The translations under genes and the position numbers were made by a program. From positions 177,008-241,007 of the forward strand of contig UYJD01000007.1 of assembly GCA_900618795.1 (NCBI GenBank): 64,000 nucleotides of DNA, in the 5' to 3' direction. The notes beneath the pieces were generated by a model. It was not told the DNA's origin and did no database searches. It worked only from the letters and a program-made list of their open reading frames with translations. Below, piece by piece: positions 9,457 to 20,209 of this stretch (the first letter of the stretch is position 1; the number at the start of each line of letters is the position of its first letter). This stretch comes from Cyanodermella asteris. Lineage: Eukaryota > Ascomycota > Lecanoromycetes > Ostropales > Stictidaceae.

Positions 9457-12000
9457 ATGTCCGTTTCATCAGGGTGGATATGCGCACAATGTCAGAAACA
9501 CCTTCGTACCCGTGCCGTACCACGTATCGGCCCTCACAACCGAAGCTTCACAGCGTCCTCACGGGACGCTCTCGGCAAGTCAGAGCTCGAAGAAAGATAT
9601 AACCAGCCGCGGCGTGATAGGTCAGCAGCCCATCGACTTGCGCAAGGCGACATACCTTGGACCTTTGCGCCGAGTCTTCAATGGAGAGACAGAGCCGTTC
9701 GACTCGAGGACGACAAGGGGGAGCTCCAGGCGGCGAAACCAAAGGCAGTTAGTCCCAGATGGCAGTCTAGAAAGAGCTTGCAAAGGGAACCTACAGAAGG
9801 AGAGTCGAGTGAAGGCTTCCTGAACAGACTTTTCAAGTCGCAGGGACGCGAATTGTCCGATGAGCCACTCACACTTCGGTATTCGAGGAAGACAATTTCT
9901 GGTCCTAGACAGCAGAAGAAGGGTGGAGGTCAAGATACAGATTTGGAGAAGTACGTGAAAGAGCTTGGGTCTACGGTATCCGAACAGAGTCTAGCTGAGA
10001 ACCATGGCGCCGATCGTGATACTGAAGTTTCGCCTCTGGAGGCTCGCCAGACTGAGACGGAAGATCCCCCGCATTCTGAGACAATCTTTGCTACGGAGCT
10101 AGATGACACCGACGCAGGTGGTTCCACACTCAAGGCCGAGTCTGATAAGTCAAATCCCCAATTTGTGGTCGAAGAAAAGGGGAAACGAGACCGGGCGCTG
10201 GATCTTGGGAAGCGAGCAACAAAGCAATTCGAGAAACTGGAAAAGCACCGCAGATTTCAGCGTGGCCTTTTGGCAGCAACCGAGAAGCTCGAACTGGAAG
10301 AGGAGCCCCTCGTCAGAAGTCCAAAAGAGACCGAGAATGAGACTGAGAGGGAGTACATCGCGGCCCGGTGGAACCCAATGATGGACTTCCACCCAATGTT
10401 CAAGATAGCCAAAGCATCAAAGTGGCACGGCATAATGCGAAAACATGTCAAGCTCAAGGACTTGGGCAGAGGAAAGACTATCTGGAAGAACTACGAATTG
10501 GCACTTCTGGAAGGGAGAGGTCCCAAGGATCCGGAAGCCGTCTTTACGGATCTTACATTGTTCTTGAATTGGGCTGTGACTGGCGGCATGACGAGCGATG
10601 CCGTTCAGATATGGCAGACAATGAAGCAGTATGGATTCCAGCTGAATCTCAGACATTGGACTATGATGTTGAAGCTAGCTGGCTCACAACGCGACTTGAA
10701 TCTGGTCAACAGTGTTTGGCAAGGGATCGAGGAGCTCGGTGAGCCACCTGACAACAGGACATGGTCCGTCCTTCTATCGAGTACCATCGCCTGCATCGGA
10801 TCTCGCTGGTCAGACTTTTGCGATGCTTCCGATGAGATGCATAAGCAATGGCACTGGCTGGAGTCGCGGGAGGGAAAGCGCTTCCTCGACAAGATTGAGC
10901 CCCAAGAGCGACGAGCGCTATATGGGCCTAGTGTTGTCCCGTACAATGCCGCCCTTTCCAAGATGATCAGCTCAAGCCGGACAGCAGACGCCCAGAGACT
11001 CTTGAATCGGATGAGTGGAGAAGGCGTGTTACCCAGCGTCTACACCTTCAACACCATGTTGCAGCCAGCCGCCAGATCCGGCGATCTCGCCGCCATCCGT
11101 CGACTGATGTCCGAAATGAGGCAGCGAGACGTCAAACCCGACAAAGTGACATTCACCCAAGTCCTCGACGGCATGGTCCGCCACCTCTCCCTACTTTCCG
11201 ACAGCAAGGACGAGCCCCAAGTCATCGCCGATATCGAAGCCTTCTTCAAAGACATGGACATCGAAGGCTACGTTCCCCACCTGCACACCTACGCCGCCGC
11301 GCTCTCCGCCCTGCTCTTGCGTCCCGAGCCCATCGTCCCCGCCGCAGTGACGGTCATGAAGCACATGGAAGCGCATAACGTACAGCCGAACGTCTACATC
11401 TACACCATCCTCGTCGAGCACTACATGCGCGAAGACAACCCGCAAATCGGCGCCGCAGAAGCGATCTACCGCCGCGTGCGTGAGCGGCGCCTCGTTGTCG
11501 ATCACCGCTTCTACGACGCCATGATTCAGGGTTACGCTGCGTGCGCCGAGACGGACAAGATGTTACGCATGATCCGCTTCGTACCGCGAACGGGCCACAA
11601 ACTGAGCTGGGCCACGATGAGTGCGGCCGTACATCTACTGGTTGCAAACAGGGAGATTGGCATTGCGGTCGAGCTGGTCGAGGATCTCGAGATGGGCCGC
11701 GGCATGGGTAGGCTGGGCTGCCAGAATCCGCGAGAAGGGGTGCTCTTCTGGAACAAGGTTGATGTGCTGAGGGACAGGGGCTTGTTGCCGCCGTCGACCG
11801 TCGCGGAGCCGCTGTACCGGAACAGTTTCGATTCTAAACGGGAAGAGTATGAGCGGTTGGAGCGTCGTCGATTGGATGAGGATTTACTGGACCCGCCTGT
11901 TCAGATGAATGAGTCTGCACTTGAGACTGCGTTGCTCTCGACGGCCTCGCCGGCTGGCCCGGCGGGAGATGCTGTTCACGCGGAGACGCAAAAGACTTGA
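9457..12000 (+). CDS. Mitochondrial pentatricopeptide-repeat (PPR) protein
   Basis: Single exon, 847 aa from the ATG at 9457 (an upstream in-frame ATG at 9295 would add 54 residues). The chosen start yields an Arg-rich, acid-poor presequence (SGWICAQCQKHLRTRAV...) typical of mitochondrial import. Residues ~100-400 are low-complexity and charged. From residue ~350 on there are helical hairpins of PPR type, clearest at ~495-560 (YNAALSKMI..., VYTFNTMLQPAARSGD, DVKPDKVTFTQVLDGM) and ~605-690 (NVQPNVYIYTILVEHYM). Such proteins bind organellar RNA for processing, stability or translation. The exact ortholog could not be named. Confidence 0.85.
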   Translation: MSVSSGWICAQCQKHLRTRAVPRIGPHNRSFTASSRDALGKSELEERYNQPRRDRSAAHRLAQGDIPWTFAPSLQWRDRAVRLEDDKGELQAAKPKAVSPRWQSRKSLQREPTEGESSEGFLNRLFKSQGRELSDEPLTLRYSRKTISGPRQQKKGGGQDTDLEKYVKELGSTVSEQSLAENHGADRDTEVSPLEARQTETEDPPHSETIFATELDDTDAGGSTLKAESDKSNPQFVVEEKGKRDRALDLGKRATKQFEKLEKHRRFQRGLLAATEKLELEEEPLVRSPKETENETEREYIAARWNPMMDFHPMFKIAKASKWHGIMRKHVKLKDLGRGKTIWKNYELALLEGRGPKDPEAVFTDLTLFLNWAVTGGMTSDAVQIWQTMKQYGFQLNLRHWTMMLKLAGSQRDLNLVNSVWQGIEELGEPPDNRTWSVLLSSTIACIGSRWSDFCDASDEMHKQWHWLESREGKRFLDKIEPQERRALYGPSVVPYNAALSKMISSSRTADAQRLLNRMSGEGVLPSVYTFNTMLQPAARSGDLAAIRRLMSEMRQRDVKPDKVTFTQVLDGMVRHLSLLSDSKDEPQVIADIEAFFKDMDIEGYVPHLHTYAAALSALLLRPEPIVPAAVTVMKHMEAHNVQPNVYIYTILVEHYMREDNPQIGAAEAIYRRVRERRLVVDHRFYDAMIQGYAACAETDKMLRMIRFVPRTGHKLSWATMSAAVHLLVANREIGIAVELVEDLEMGRGMGRLGCQNPREGVLFWNKVDVLRDRGLLPPSTVAEPLYRNSFDSKREEYERLERRRLDEDLLDPPVQMNESALETALLSTASPAGPAGDAVHAETQKT

Positions 12001-12357
12001 AGATCCGAGACCCGACTAGGTAGCCATGCTCTCAGCTGGCCTCCTCTCCGTGAATGTGACAAATTTTGGACAAAATTCAGGAGCGCTCATTCGATAAACT
12101 TTCCGTTTAACGCTGAGTACGTAACGGTGTTATTCGATGACCTCTATCTACGGTAGAAGTACAACCGTTCATGAATTGCGGAGGAAGCTCGATCGACCCG
12201 AAACCTAAGCAAACTCCCGGCCAAATTACCGTTGGGATTGTCAATTCACGGGCAAATTCTCGTAATCTTGCAGATTTGCAAATTCGCTTTTATTGGGCTG
12301 ACACAGTGAAGTGCCTGCTATCTGGATCTCAACGACGCCTGTCCACCCGACTCTCGT
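12001..12357. other. Convergent intergenic region
   Basis: These are the 3' ends of the PPR gene (plus) and uS8 (minus). No further gene was seen. Confidence 0.6.
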
Positions 12358-12997
12358 CTAGTAGAAGAAACCGAGAATCTTGCCAGCAACGTGCTTTCTC
12401 CTGGCCTCCTCGTGGTCCATGATACCGGCAGAGGTGGTTAGAACGATGTAGCCGAACTGACGCGAAGGCAACAGCTTGACGACCCACTTCTCGAAGTCAC
12501 CAATCCGAACGTTGTAGCGGGGCGAGATGACACCAGTCTTGTTGAGGCGGCCGTTAAGCTGGACAACAATCTTGCCGGAGCGGTGGTCGTCAATCTCCTC
12601 GAACTCGCCAATGTAGCCTGAAAAGGACAAGAGTCAGTAAGGTATGTTGCGAACGCATTTACGCTAGAACGTCATTGAAGGGAGCGGGTAACGTGATACA
12701 CGTCGCAAAGCAAGAGTTGTTCATCTATCGGACCAGTAAAAAGCGTCGACTGTGGGATCAAGTTCGAAGTCGTGCCCTGTAATTGCCCGAACATCACAAG
12801 CATAATTCCACAACTCTTGCTTTTATCCCTCCAACGATTGTTCGAAAGGGCTGTTGGGACGTACCGTGCTTCTGCATGACCTGCAGGAACTTGACAATGA
12901 CCTTGGAGCTGGGGTGAATCAGGACCTGGCGCTTGCCGGCCTTTTCGGCGTTGTTCATGCTGGTGAGAGCATCGTTGAGGACGGAAGTGCGAACCAT
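12358..12997 (-). CDS. RPS22: 40S ribosomal protein uS8 (S22/S15a)
   Basis: Exons 12997-12865 and 12617-12358 flank a 247-bp intron (12618-12864, GTACGT...TTTCAG), giving exactly 130 aa, the usual length. The sequence begins [19 protein letters not shown], continues [38 protein letters not shown] and ends KILGFFY, as in eukaryotic S15a/S22. It sits in the 40S body and contacts 18S rRNA. The intron is about five times longer than most here, which is common for fungal ribosomal-protein genes. It shares an upstream region with the divergent RING/LysM gene. Confidence 0.97.
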
Positions 12998-13605
12998 GTT
13001 GGCGGTGTTGTGTTTGAAATCGCAAGATTCTCAACGCAGAGGAGTGCTTGTTCTGGGTTGAGGTATCTGTACTGATCAGCGGACTGGTCTATGGTGGGCG
13101 CAAAGAGTGCCCTCGAGGGAGGGTTCTGAGGCCCTGGCTGCAATGCATGGTGACAGCCTGGTGGTAGTGGTCCGGTGAGATCCACGTTCCGGTTTGTTCA
13201 TGGCATCGTGCCCAAAGCCTTCAGAAGCCGCCCCCTCTTGAGCATGAGCATGCGCTCGCAGAGCTTATCGTCCTTACCTCGACGTGGGTGGTGGTGATTG
13301 ACAGAAGATTGTCTCGCGTGCTGTGAAGAACAACCACGAACTTCCGTGCAGCTTGCGGGAACTTTTTGCGTGTGGGCCCTATCAAGTCACGTGATACGCT
13401 AGACCGCATCAGGTAGAGTAGATGAGCTGGACCCTGACGCCGCGATACGCGCGTCATTACTCAGCGACATTCAGATCCCGGATCTGTATCATTTGGGTCA
13501 GTCTATTACCTTGCTTTGTGTTGGTATGCCAGCCTTTGACTTGTATCCATTTCAGTCTTTCCTGTTTGTTCATTAGCATCACAGTAAAGATTATTCCGCC
13601 TAGAG
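12998..13605. promoter_or_regulatory. Divergent promoter region between uS8 and the RING/LysM gene, with CACGTG site
   Basis: A 608-bp shared upstream region. It contains the palindrome TCACGTGA at 13387-13394, a CACGTG E-box of the kind bound by Cbf1-type bHLH factors, which are known regulators of ribosomal-protein genes in some ascomycetes. The sequence is observed; the role here is inferred. Confidence 0.5.
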
Positions 13606-14376
13606 ATGGCCGATGTGTGCTGCACGTGCGCGAGCATCATCTCGCCACAGCCCATCATCGATTCAAAGACGGAGAAACCGATCGAGAACAAGCGACTCGA
13701 CTGCTGTGGCCGGCTGGTTTGCGCAACTTGTATAGCTAAGAACTCCCGGTTCGCTTCATATTGTGCATTCTGCCAGACGCCGACGACGAGAGAGCCGGCC
13801 TCTCAGCCGCCACCCGCATATTCAGATTCTGCTGTACCTCCTCCTCCTCCTCCTCCTCCTCCGCCACCACCGCAGCCACATAATATCAACTTGGCACAGT
13901 CGTCAGATGAGCCTCCCCCATACGAAGAAGACTTTGACGTCAAGGACCAGAAATCACCTGATGTCATCCACTACCTTTCTTCTGATGACACGATGACTTC
14001 TCTTTCCCTCGCATACCGCATTCCTATTCACATATTTCGGCAGTACAACAATATTTGGTCAGATCATCTGTTGACAGCAAGGAAAATCATTCTCGTACCG
14101 GGACAGTATTACAAAGGTCCAAGCCTTGCTCCAGACCCCATCGAAGATGCAGAGGAGACGGAACGGAAAGCGAAGATTCGACGACTCATGACACGATGCA
14201 AAATTCACGAATATGACGTTGCTGTACTTTACTTAGAGCAGGAGAGATGGGATTTCGAATCCGCCATGCAACGCTACGAAGCGGATGAACAGTGGGAGAA
14301 GGAACACCCGATGAAGGGTAAGCAAAAGGCGTCACAGGTACGGAGTATTGGGCGCAAGCTCGCAAGCAGGTCATGA
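13606..14376 (+). CDS. RING-like zinc finger plus LysM domain protein, probably intracellular
   Basis: Single exon, 256 aa, no signal peptide. Residues ~5-60 hold a treble-clef/RING-like cysteine pattern (CCTCAS...DCCGRLVCATCIAKNSRF...YCAFC). A proline run follows at ~78-92, encoded by a CCT/CCG microsatellite at about 13837-13870. A LysM module spans ~120-165 (VIHYLSSDDTMTSLSLAYRIP...ARKIILVPG), and a C-terminal helical segment (~185-230, RCKIHEYDVAVLYLEQERWDFESAMQRY) resembles a UBA-type bundle. The layout recalls cytosolic LYSMD-type proteins rather than secreted chitin-binding LysM effectors. Biochemical role unknown. Confidence 0.8.
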   Translation: MADVCCTCASIISPQPIIDSKTEKPIENKRLDCCGRLVCATCIAKNSRFASYCAFCQTPTTREPASQPPPAYSDSAVPPPPPPPPPPPPQPHNINLAQSSDEPPPYEEDFDVKDQKSPDVIHYLSSDDTMTSLSLAYRIPIHIFRQYNNIWSDHLLTARKIILVPGQYYKGPSLAPDPIEDAEETERKAKIRRLMTRCKIHEYDVAVLYLEQERWDFESAMQRYEADEQWEKEHPMKGKQKASQVRSIGRKLASRS

Positions 14377-14626
14377 ATTCAATGTTTAACAAGCAGCACA
14401 CGTGAGTCATTCGGGTCGTATGACAATTTGGAGGCGAACTCTGTGAGCGTGTCTCCCACATAATGACCATTCTGATATAGATTCCACCACTCAATAATCG
14501 ATCGCAGTGGTCGTCAACCCGCTTGCAGACTTTGCGCATGCTCTTTAAATATGGTATCAGATGAATTGTAATGTACATTTAACCCCGTTTCAGATACGAG
14601 CACGCCAATGTAGAGAGAGCATATCC

Positions 14627-16302
14627 TCAACCTTCCTTCAGATTCAAGTTGCCAAACCCGCGAATCAGTGTCGACACATCGGAAGCAACTCTGCTCCTTG
14701 ACGATCCGGAAGCCACGGACGAACCGACGCCAGATGATGACGAAGGCTGGCTCTTTGGACTGCCCAAGCCGGCTTTGCTCGGCCTTGGACCCCACGCCAG
14801 GTGGTACCTCTCTGTATCATAAACGACCCTAGCCTGGAGCTGTAAGGTTGTCTGAACCAATCGGTCCAGTTGACTCTGGGCCCTGATTTTACTCTCCAGG
14901 ATCGATCTTTCCAAGGCCTTTCTTTGGGCTTCCGGATTGTCCGGATGTCCGTGGTTGCGACGGGCCTCATTCGAGGCTGTGATCTTGCTGAGCTCCGTTT
15001 TTAGAGGAAGGATTTCAGCTGCCAGCTGGGACTGTCCCTCTGGGCCAGGGCGTAGTCGGCGCTGTTCCTCTTTCACCATGGCGATCTTGGCCTCCAACTC
15101 CTTTGCTTTTTCAACGGCTTTTCCGCCGCCTCATACATCTCGGTCAGCTTCGCTATCCATTCTGGCCGTAGATTTTGGGGCGGGCCGATCTTGTTCGGGC
15201 TGTCCGAAAACAGGCGGGCGAACAACCATTGCTGCAATGGCTCATGCGCCTGCTTCAGAAGGAGTGGCGCTATTGTGCCTGCCAGTTCTGCGTTACTGGC
15301 CGCAATCCTTTTCCTTGCCCTAGCCACGCCCTGTGTCTCGCGTTGCTTTTCATTCTTACATCGCGAATATTCAACAATCTTCTTGAGTTTCTGTGTTGGT
15401 GTCCAGGTCAGAGGGTCGTCGAAGTTTTCGCTGCCAGGGAATTCGCCAAACCAGTCATTTATCATGAACCCTAGCCAGCTGATCAAGGCTAGTCGCTCGC
15501 CTGGCAATTCGATCGGCCACTTTTTCGTGGCCCAGTGATAATCGTTTCCCAGCAGCTCCGCAACTTTCGAGCAATGGCCCTTGGATATAAATGTGCTGAG
15601 GTCGTTGTGGAAGGTAGTGTTCCTTTCAGCGTACAAGCAGATGAAAGCTCGACCCTGCTCAAACGTGATGTCGTGCTGTTGCGTGATTTGATACAGGGTG
15701 TAAGAGGTCTCAATCTTTTTCATATCTGCCTCTGAGCGGTGCTTGAACCAAGTCGGGCCCTCTCCATCTAAGCTCTTGTTGATTTTGACCCAGCTGGCAT
15801 GTTCGCTCTCAAGGCTGGCATCAGCCTCAGTTACCAGCTTCCCCTTGATTGTCGATGGCAGTTTGATCCTGGGGTTGGTCTCGGCGGCTTCTTTGACAAG
15901 GTGCCAAAACCTGGACGCATGGTCTCCATAGCGTTTCAACATCACGAAACGATATAGGGAGGTCAGTTTTTCATCCGCCTTGATCCGGCTGGAGCCCGTG
16001 TATAGACTTGGACGACTCCAAAACTCTTCCTCAAAATACATCATTGAAGCAATCAAGTCTTTGTCTTGTGCCTCAGCAAGACTGGCACAAGCTTTGGCTT
16101 CATTGCAGACATCAAGATACTTGTTCACAACGAGGACTGACATTCCGGAAATGTTTCTGACCTTGCGGTCAAAATCGATCACCTTCTTGGCATATACGAT
16201 GCCTTTTCCAATGCGCGCGGGAGTGTACTTGCCAACAGCCCGTTCTGGTATAGGTGGAGACGGTGGCACTTGGGGGCCTCCAGCGGCGGGTGCCGTAGAC
16301 AT
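14627..16302 (-). CDS. Unrecognised protein with coiled-coil C-terminus; one frameshift in the assembly
   Basis: Start chosen at 16302 (MSTAPAAGG...), with an in-frame ATG also at 16359. The main frame runs to 15073. At about 15117-15126 an A4 run (minus-strand reading GGAAAAGCC) needs one base less or two more to pass into the next frame. That frame continues a charged helix (VEKAKELEAKIAMVKEE) and runs to the stop at 14627, ending with a Ser-rich tail. The join is supported because the helical heptad character is continuous across it. The body has no motif I recognise: Pro-rich N-terminus, then a helical domain with many Trp, Phe and Lys. Total length is about 557 aa. It is probably a lineage-restricted hypothetical protein. 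Confidence 0.6.
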
Positions 16303-17560
16303 GGCCGCTGTGGGAAGACCGCGGTTATTGTGAAGTTGGTTCTGTGTGGCGTGAAGCAAATGGCAGTGGTATCAACTCGTGCTGACTCTTGTAATATGTG
16401 GATGGAAGATGGCACATCATATATATAGCACTCAGACAATGAAATCAATATCGGTCCAATTCGAAACAGGGCGTGGATTTCACCAGTCTGAATTGCGATC
16501 CTTGTAGAAAAATTGTCACAAAGTCGCGCGATCAGCGGAGACGTATTGTCTCTACCATGAATCGCCACTCACATGTTGGGCTCTACCACCGGTCACGGGT
16601 AGATTTTGGTCACATTCAGCTCTGCCTTGTGCTGGAAGCGCCCGGAGTTGCAGGTGCCCATCTTGATCCGACTCACATAGCATCTAATAGGTAAGTTTGG
16701 CAAGCGTCACAATGAATATATCTCCAAGTGAGAAATAAGCTTTGAGTTGCCTTGCTATGTCAGCCAATTCAGGAATAGTCCAAACTGTAGGGTTTAAACG
16801 TGCTGGCTGGGCGGTCTGAATACGCTATGCCCTCTTCCCTCAACCCGCCGTCGCCGCAAGAGAGCGGAGCTGGAGGCTCGAGATGTGGCACGTGAACAAC
16901 CCTTCATTGCTCTGCACGCCATTGCTGGGTGCGATAGTGATATGGCAAAGGTCGAATCACGTGGAGCTGACCTCGAAATGCAATGCCAGCAGAGTATGAG
17001 TCTGTTCAAGTTGGCTCAGAGGGCCCAGGCATCAGATAAAGTTCAAGTCGACGCTCGCTCAGCTGTCCCCGAATCAGCCACAACCCTCGAAGTCAATAGC
17101 ACCGCGCCCGATGTTTCCAATGTCCTGACGATGACTGGTCCAGAGATGGCTCGCGACCTGCCGTCGTGAAGCACTAGGTTAGTCCTGCAGATGGTCCCCT
17201 CCACACACCGGAGTGGCGCCATCAATTGGGCAGGCATAGTCGCGCGAAGGACCGCCTGCTCAGTGAGGGATCGCATCAGAATTGGCAAGGCTGCCCGTTC
17301 CAGACTTCGAGCGCCGCGTAGCCAACCATGCGGCGATGGCTGCCGACATGATGCGTTCGAATGCGCACCTTTCTAGAATCGCCAGGCGAAGCCATGGCGT
17401 GGATTTGGACAGACCTGATATGCGGCAGGGTTCTCTGCGGTTGGCAACCTGCAGCGACCGGTATCACCCTGGCTGTACTGCGTGAGCTCGTTTAAAGGCT
17501 GCACCTGGAAAGTCTTTCTTTCTCTGTACCAATTCCTTATTCACAGCATCCAAGCACTGC
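16303..17560. other. Intergenic stretch without a supported gene
   Basis: A 94-codon open frame on the plus strand (16885-17169) has even composition but no domain, splice sites or conserved look. Nothing else was recognised. The right end is the catalase-like gene's promoter. Confidence 0.55.
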
Positions 17561-19031
17561 ATGTCATTTCTTCGCTTGTCAAGCTTGTTCAGACCGTCTT
17601 CAAGTCGAGCGTTTCTATCCACAATGACAGACCTAACACAGAGAACATACATCCGCCATGATGCCCCTGGCGTCACTAACCCGCCCGCCAATGAGGCAGA
17701 GGACACTCAGGCCGTGATCAAGATGTTTTCAATGCTCATTGGTGGCGACTACGATAAGCATGGTACAAGAGTGTGAATCCTGGAAGCAAGGTAGTAATCT
17801 GACAGTGTCTGCAGGCAAGGCGTTCCCAGTCACCCATGCCAGAACACTCGGCATTGTCAAGGGCAAACTCGTTGTCTCGTCCGACCTACCCAAACAACTC
17901 AAACAGGGACTCTTCGCCCGCGCCAACGAGTACCCGGTGGTGATGCGCTACAGCTCCCAAAGTCACGACGTGGGAGCAGATGTCAGCACACGTCCAGAGC
18001 CTCTCCACACAATCATTGCTAATTTTGATTCAGGACCGCACCAAGTCCTTCCGTGCCGCAAGTATCAAAATCTTCAACGTTCACGGTGACCATCTGCCCG
18101 AAGGCACAGATCAACACACTCAAGACTTTGCCTTCAACAGCTCTTCCTCGGAGCAGGACCTCTCTGATGCCAAGACTGCACGGGAGATTATTTCGATCCG
18201 CATGAAGGGTATTGCTGACCCGAAGGCGATGGTCGAGGCACTGATGGCACGTCCGGATGCTGAGCTACAGCTCAGACAGAGGACTGCTCCGATGGCGCCG
18301 GTCGAAACTTTAGACTACTATTCACAGGTGCCGTACCGCTTCGGCGACTATGTGGGCAAACATGGTCTGTTTCCCGTCGGAGACAGACTCAAGAAGAGGG
18401 GCGAGAAGACCGTCGACCCCAAGGCCGATACCAGCCAAGTGATGAGCTCATGGTTGAAGGAGGCATATGCCGAAGAAGAGTGCGTGTACGAGTGGCGATG
18501 GCAGTTGGTCGAGAACCTCGACGAGCAGAGTGTCGAGTTCTCAGGTCAGTCATTCGGACATAGATCTGCTCACTAACGATGACTGACGCTGCTGCAGGCA
18601 CCAAGTGGGATCCAGAAAAGTACCCATATCAGGCTGTAGCCAAGCTGGTGTTTCCCAAGCAGGACTCGATGAACTACGAGCTGAAAACTTTCTGGGAGGA
18701 CCATGTCCGGATTGCTCCTTGGCGGGGCCTTCAATGTTTTGAACCTATGGGCAGTACTAACTGAGTGCGCAAAGCCAGTACGTCGCCAAAAGCGCTCTGT
18801 CTGTAGATATCGGCTTCGATCGCTGACTTTCCTCTCAGTCTATCCACATGCCAGAGCGATGCGCGAGAAGCTCAACGGTCGAAAAGCGGTTGAAGTTCGA
18901 AAGATTGAGGATCTGCCGTAAGTGATGTCACAAGTAGAGCACGTTGCGGCTACTGACATATCGTGAATAGTGGTCCCTTACCGGATGGAATTCCCAAGGA
19001 AGGCTTGTTGCAGCATATCTTGGGTCTTTGA
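17561..19031 (+). CDS. Small catalase-like heme protein (catalase-related), with an internal TGA in one splice model
   Basis: Exons: 17624 (or 17561)-17762, 17815-17981, 18034-18544, 18598-18777, 18839-18917 and 18971-19031, with five introns of 52-61 bp; about 378 aa from 17624. The distal-His segment is GKAFPVTHARTLGIVKGK. YPVVMRYSS, SIKIFNVHG, FAFNSS, DYYSQVPYRFGDYVGKHGLFP and FWEDHVRIAPWRGLQ follow, as in fungal catalase-related proteins of ~350-390 aa. I see no canonical proximal RxFxYxDT motif. In exon 4 the codon at 18762-18764 is TGA where relatives read ...GSxNRxRK. A donor GTACTA at 18754 would remove eight codons including the TGA and stay in frame. The ATG at 17561 adds MSFLRLSSLFRPSSSRAF, which looks like a mitochondrial presequence. 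Confidence 0.75.
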
Positions 19032-20209
19032 TCGATTCGACACTGAATGAAGCTTTGCACATTCTTTGCCTGTTTCTCCCCCCCCCCCCCGATATTGTGG
19101 TAATGCACATGACATTCTTATCGTCTTGCAGGGACGCAAAGCGAGACTCAGCGATGATTTTGATACTGTAACAGTTCTGTTTGGGCGCGATGTGAGCCAA
19201 GTCTGAGTAGTTCAATGACATATTCGGCCACTTTTGGAGCTACTATTCCGATATAGCTTCAGCAGATCCAAGGGCATGCTTATCTTTCGGAGATCGCCTT
19301 CTCCAGAACGTCACTCATGAATTGCCAATTATAACACCGCATCACCTGTCCCGCTGTAAGGCAAATAAGCTGGATCGGGTCATCGCAGAAGAAGGCGCGG
19401 ACCAAGCGTGCTCGCATCGACGGCAAGCGTTTCCCCGGTTCTTATCCTTGCCGGTCCGACCTCCCGCCCACGAAGAGCAGCTCTCTATTTTCTGGGGTTC
19501 CGCTGTCCTAGGATTCATTGTCCCCACTCGTACAATGGTCGACCGCCTATGCCTAGGCAGTTTTGTCAACACAAATCCGTTTTTAGTTCCCCCGTCCACA
19601 TTGTTGTTTGAATAGTCACCGCATTATAGTTGTACGGATGGTTTGGTTTCTCTCGGTCCCGAACAGCGGCACGGCCGTAAACGAGGCCTCAGAACCACGC
19701 ACGACAAGCTTTAGCCGGACTTTTCTGCAAGTTGCTCATGCTGCCGATAATGATCGACAACTCAAAAACGATACGGCCGATTTCTTCGTAAGGTATGAGC
19801 TCGCAAACATTGCAGCTCGACTCGCGCAGCCATCTTGTTTCTGATCGGTCCACTAATCTGCAACAACTGCGTATGCACATAATGCCGGAAACCTTCCTCG
19901 CAGGTGCCGCATTCACGGGCAAAAGTCCGACCGTTCGTTTCCACGGGCGCAATTCGATACCTTGCGACTCTGCTAGACTGCCGTTGGCTCCGGACCTTCA
20001 CTATACCGGCCTAGTTCCATCCGTGGACGTCTGGCGTTCAGAGTGGGTCTGGCGTAGTGGCGTCTCGATCCTCCTCTCCATTACCTACGTACGTAGAACT
20101 ACCTACTTCTTCTATACTCACAACTTGTGGGTATCGTTGTAATATCTTCGTTCTCTCGTCTGTTGTGCTTCTTGTCTCTGTGGTCTACTTTTGTGTCGCG
20201 TAGGACGAT
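19032..20209. other. Intergenic stretch between catalase-like gene and acyl-CoA synthetase
   Basis: No gene was recognised on either strand. It holds the C13 run at 19078-19090 near the catalase-like gene's 3' end, and the promoter of the downstream gene at its right end. Confidence 0.6.
19078..19090. repeat. Poly-C tract (13 bp)
   Basis: Uninterrupted run of 13 C, liable to length error in sequencing. Confidence 0.95.

Noticed and set aside
12618-12864. Possible intronic C/D snoRNA in the long uS8 intron (GTGATGT and CTGA-like boxes)
   Set aside because: The boxes are ~180 nt apart, the C box is imperfect and no terminal stem is visible.
16885-17169. 94-aa plus-strand gene upstream of the catalase-like gene
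   Set aside because: No recognisable domain, no splice pattern and chance length for this composition.
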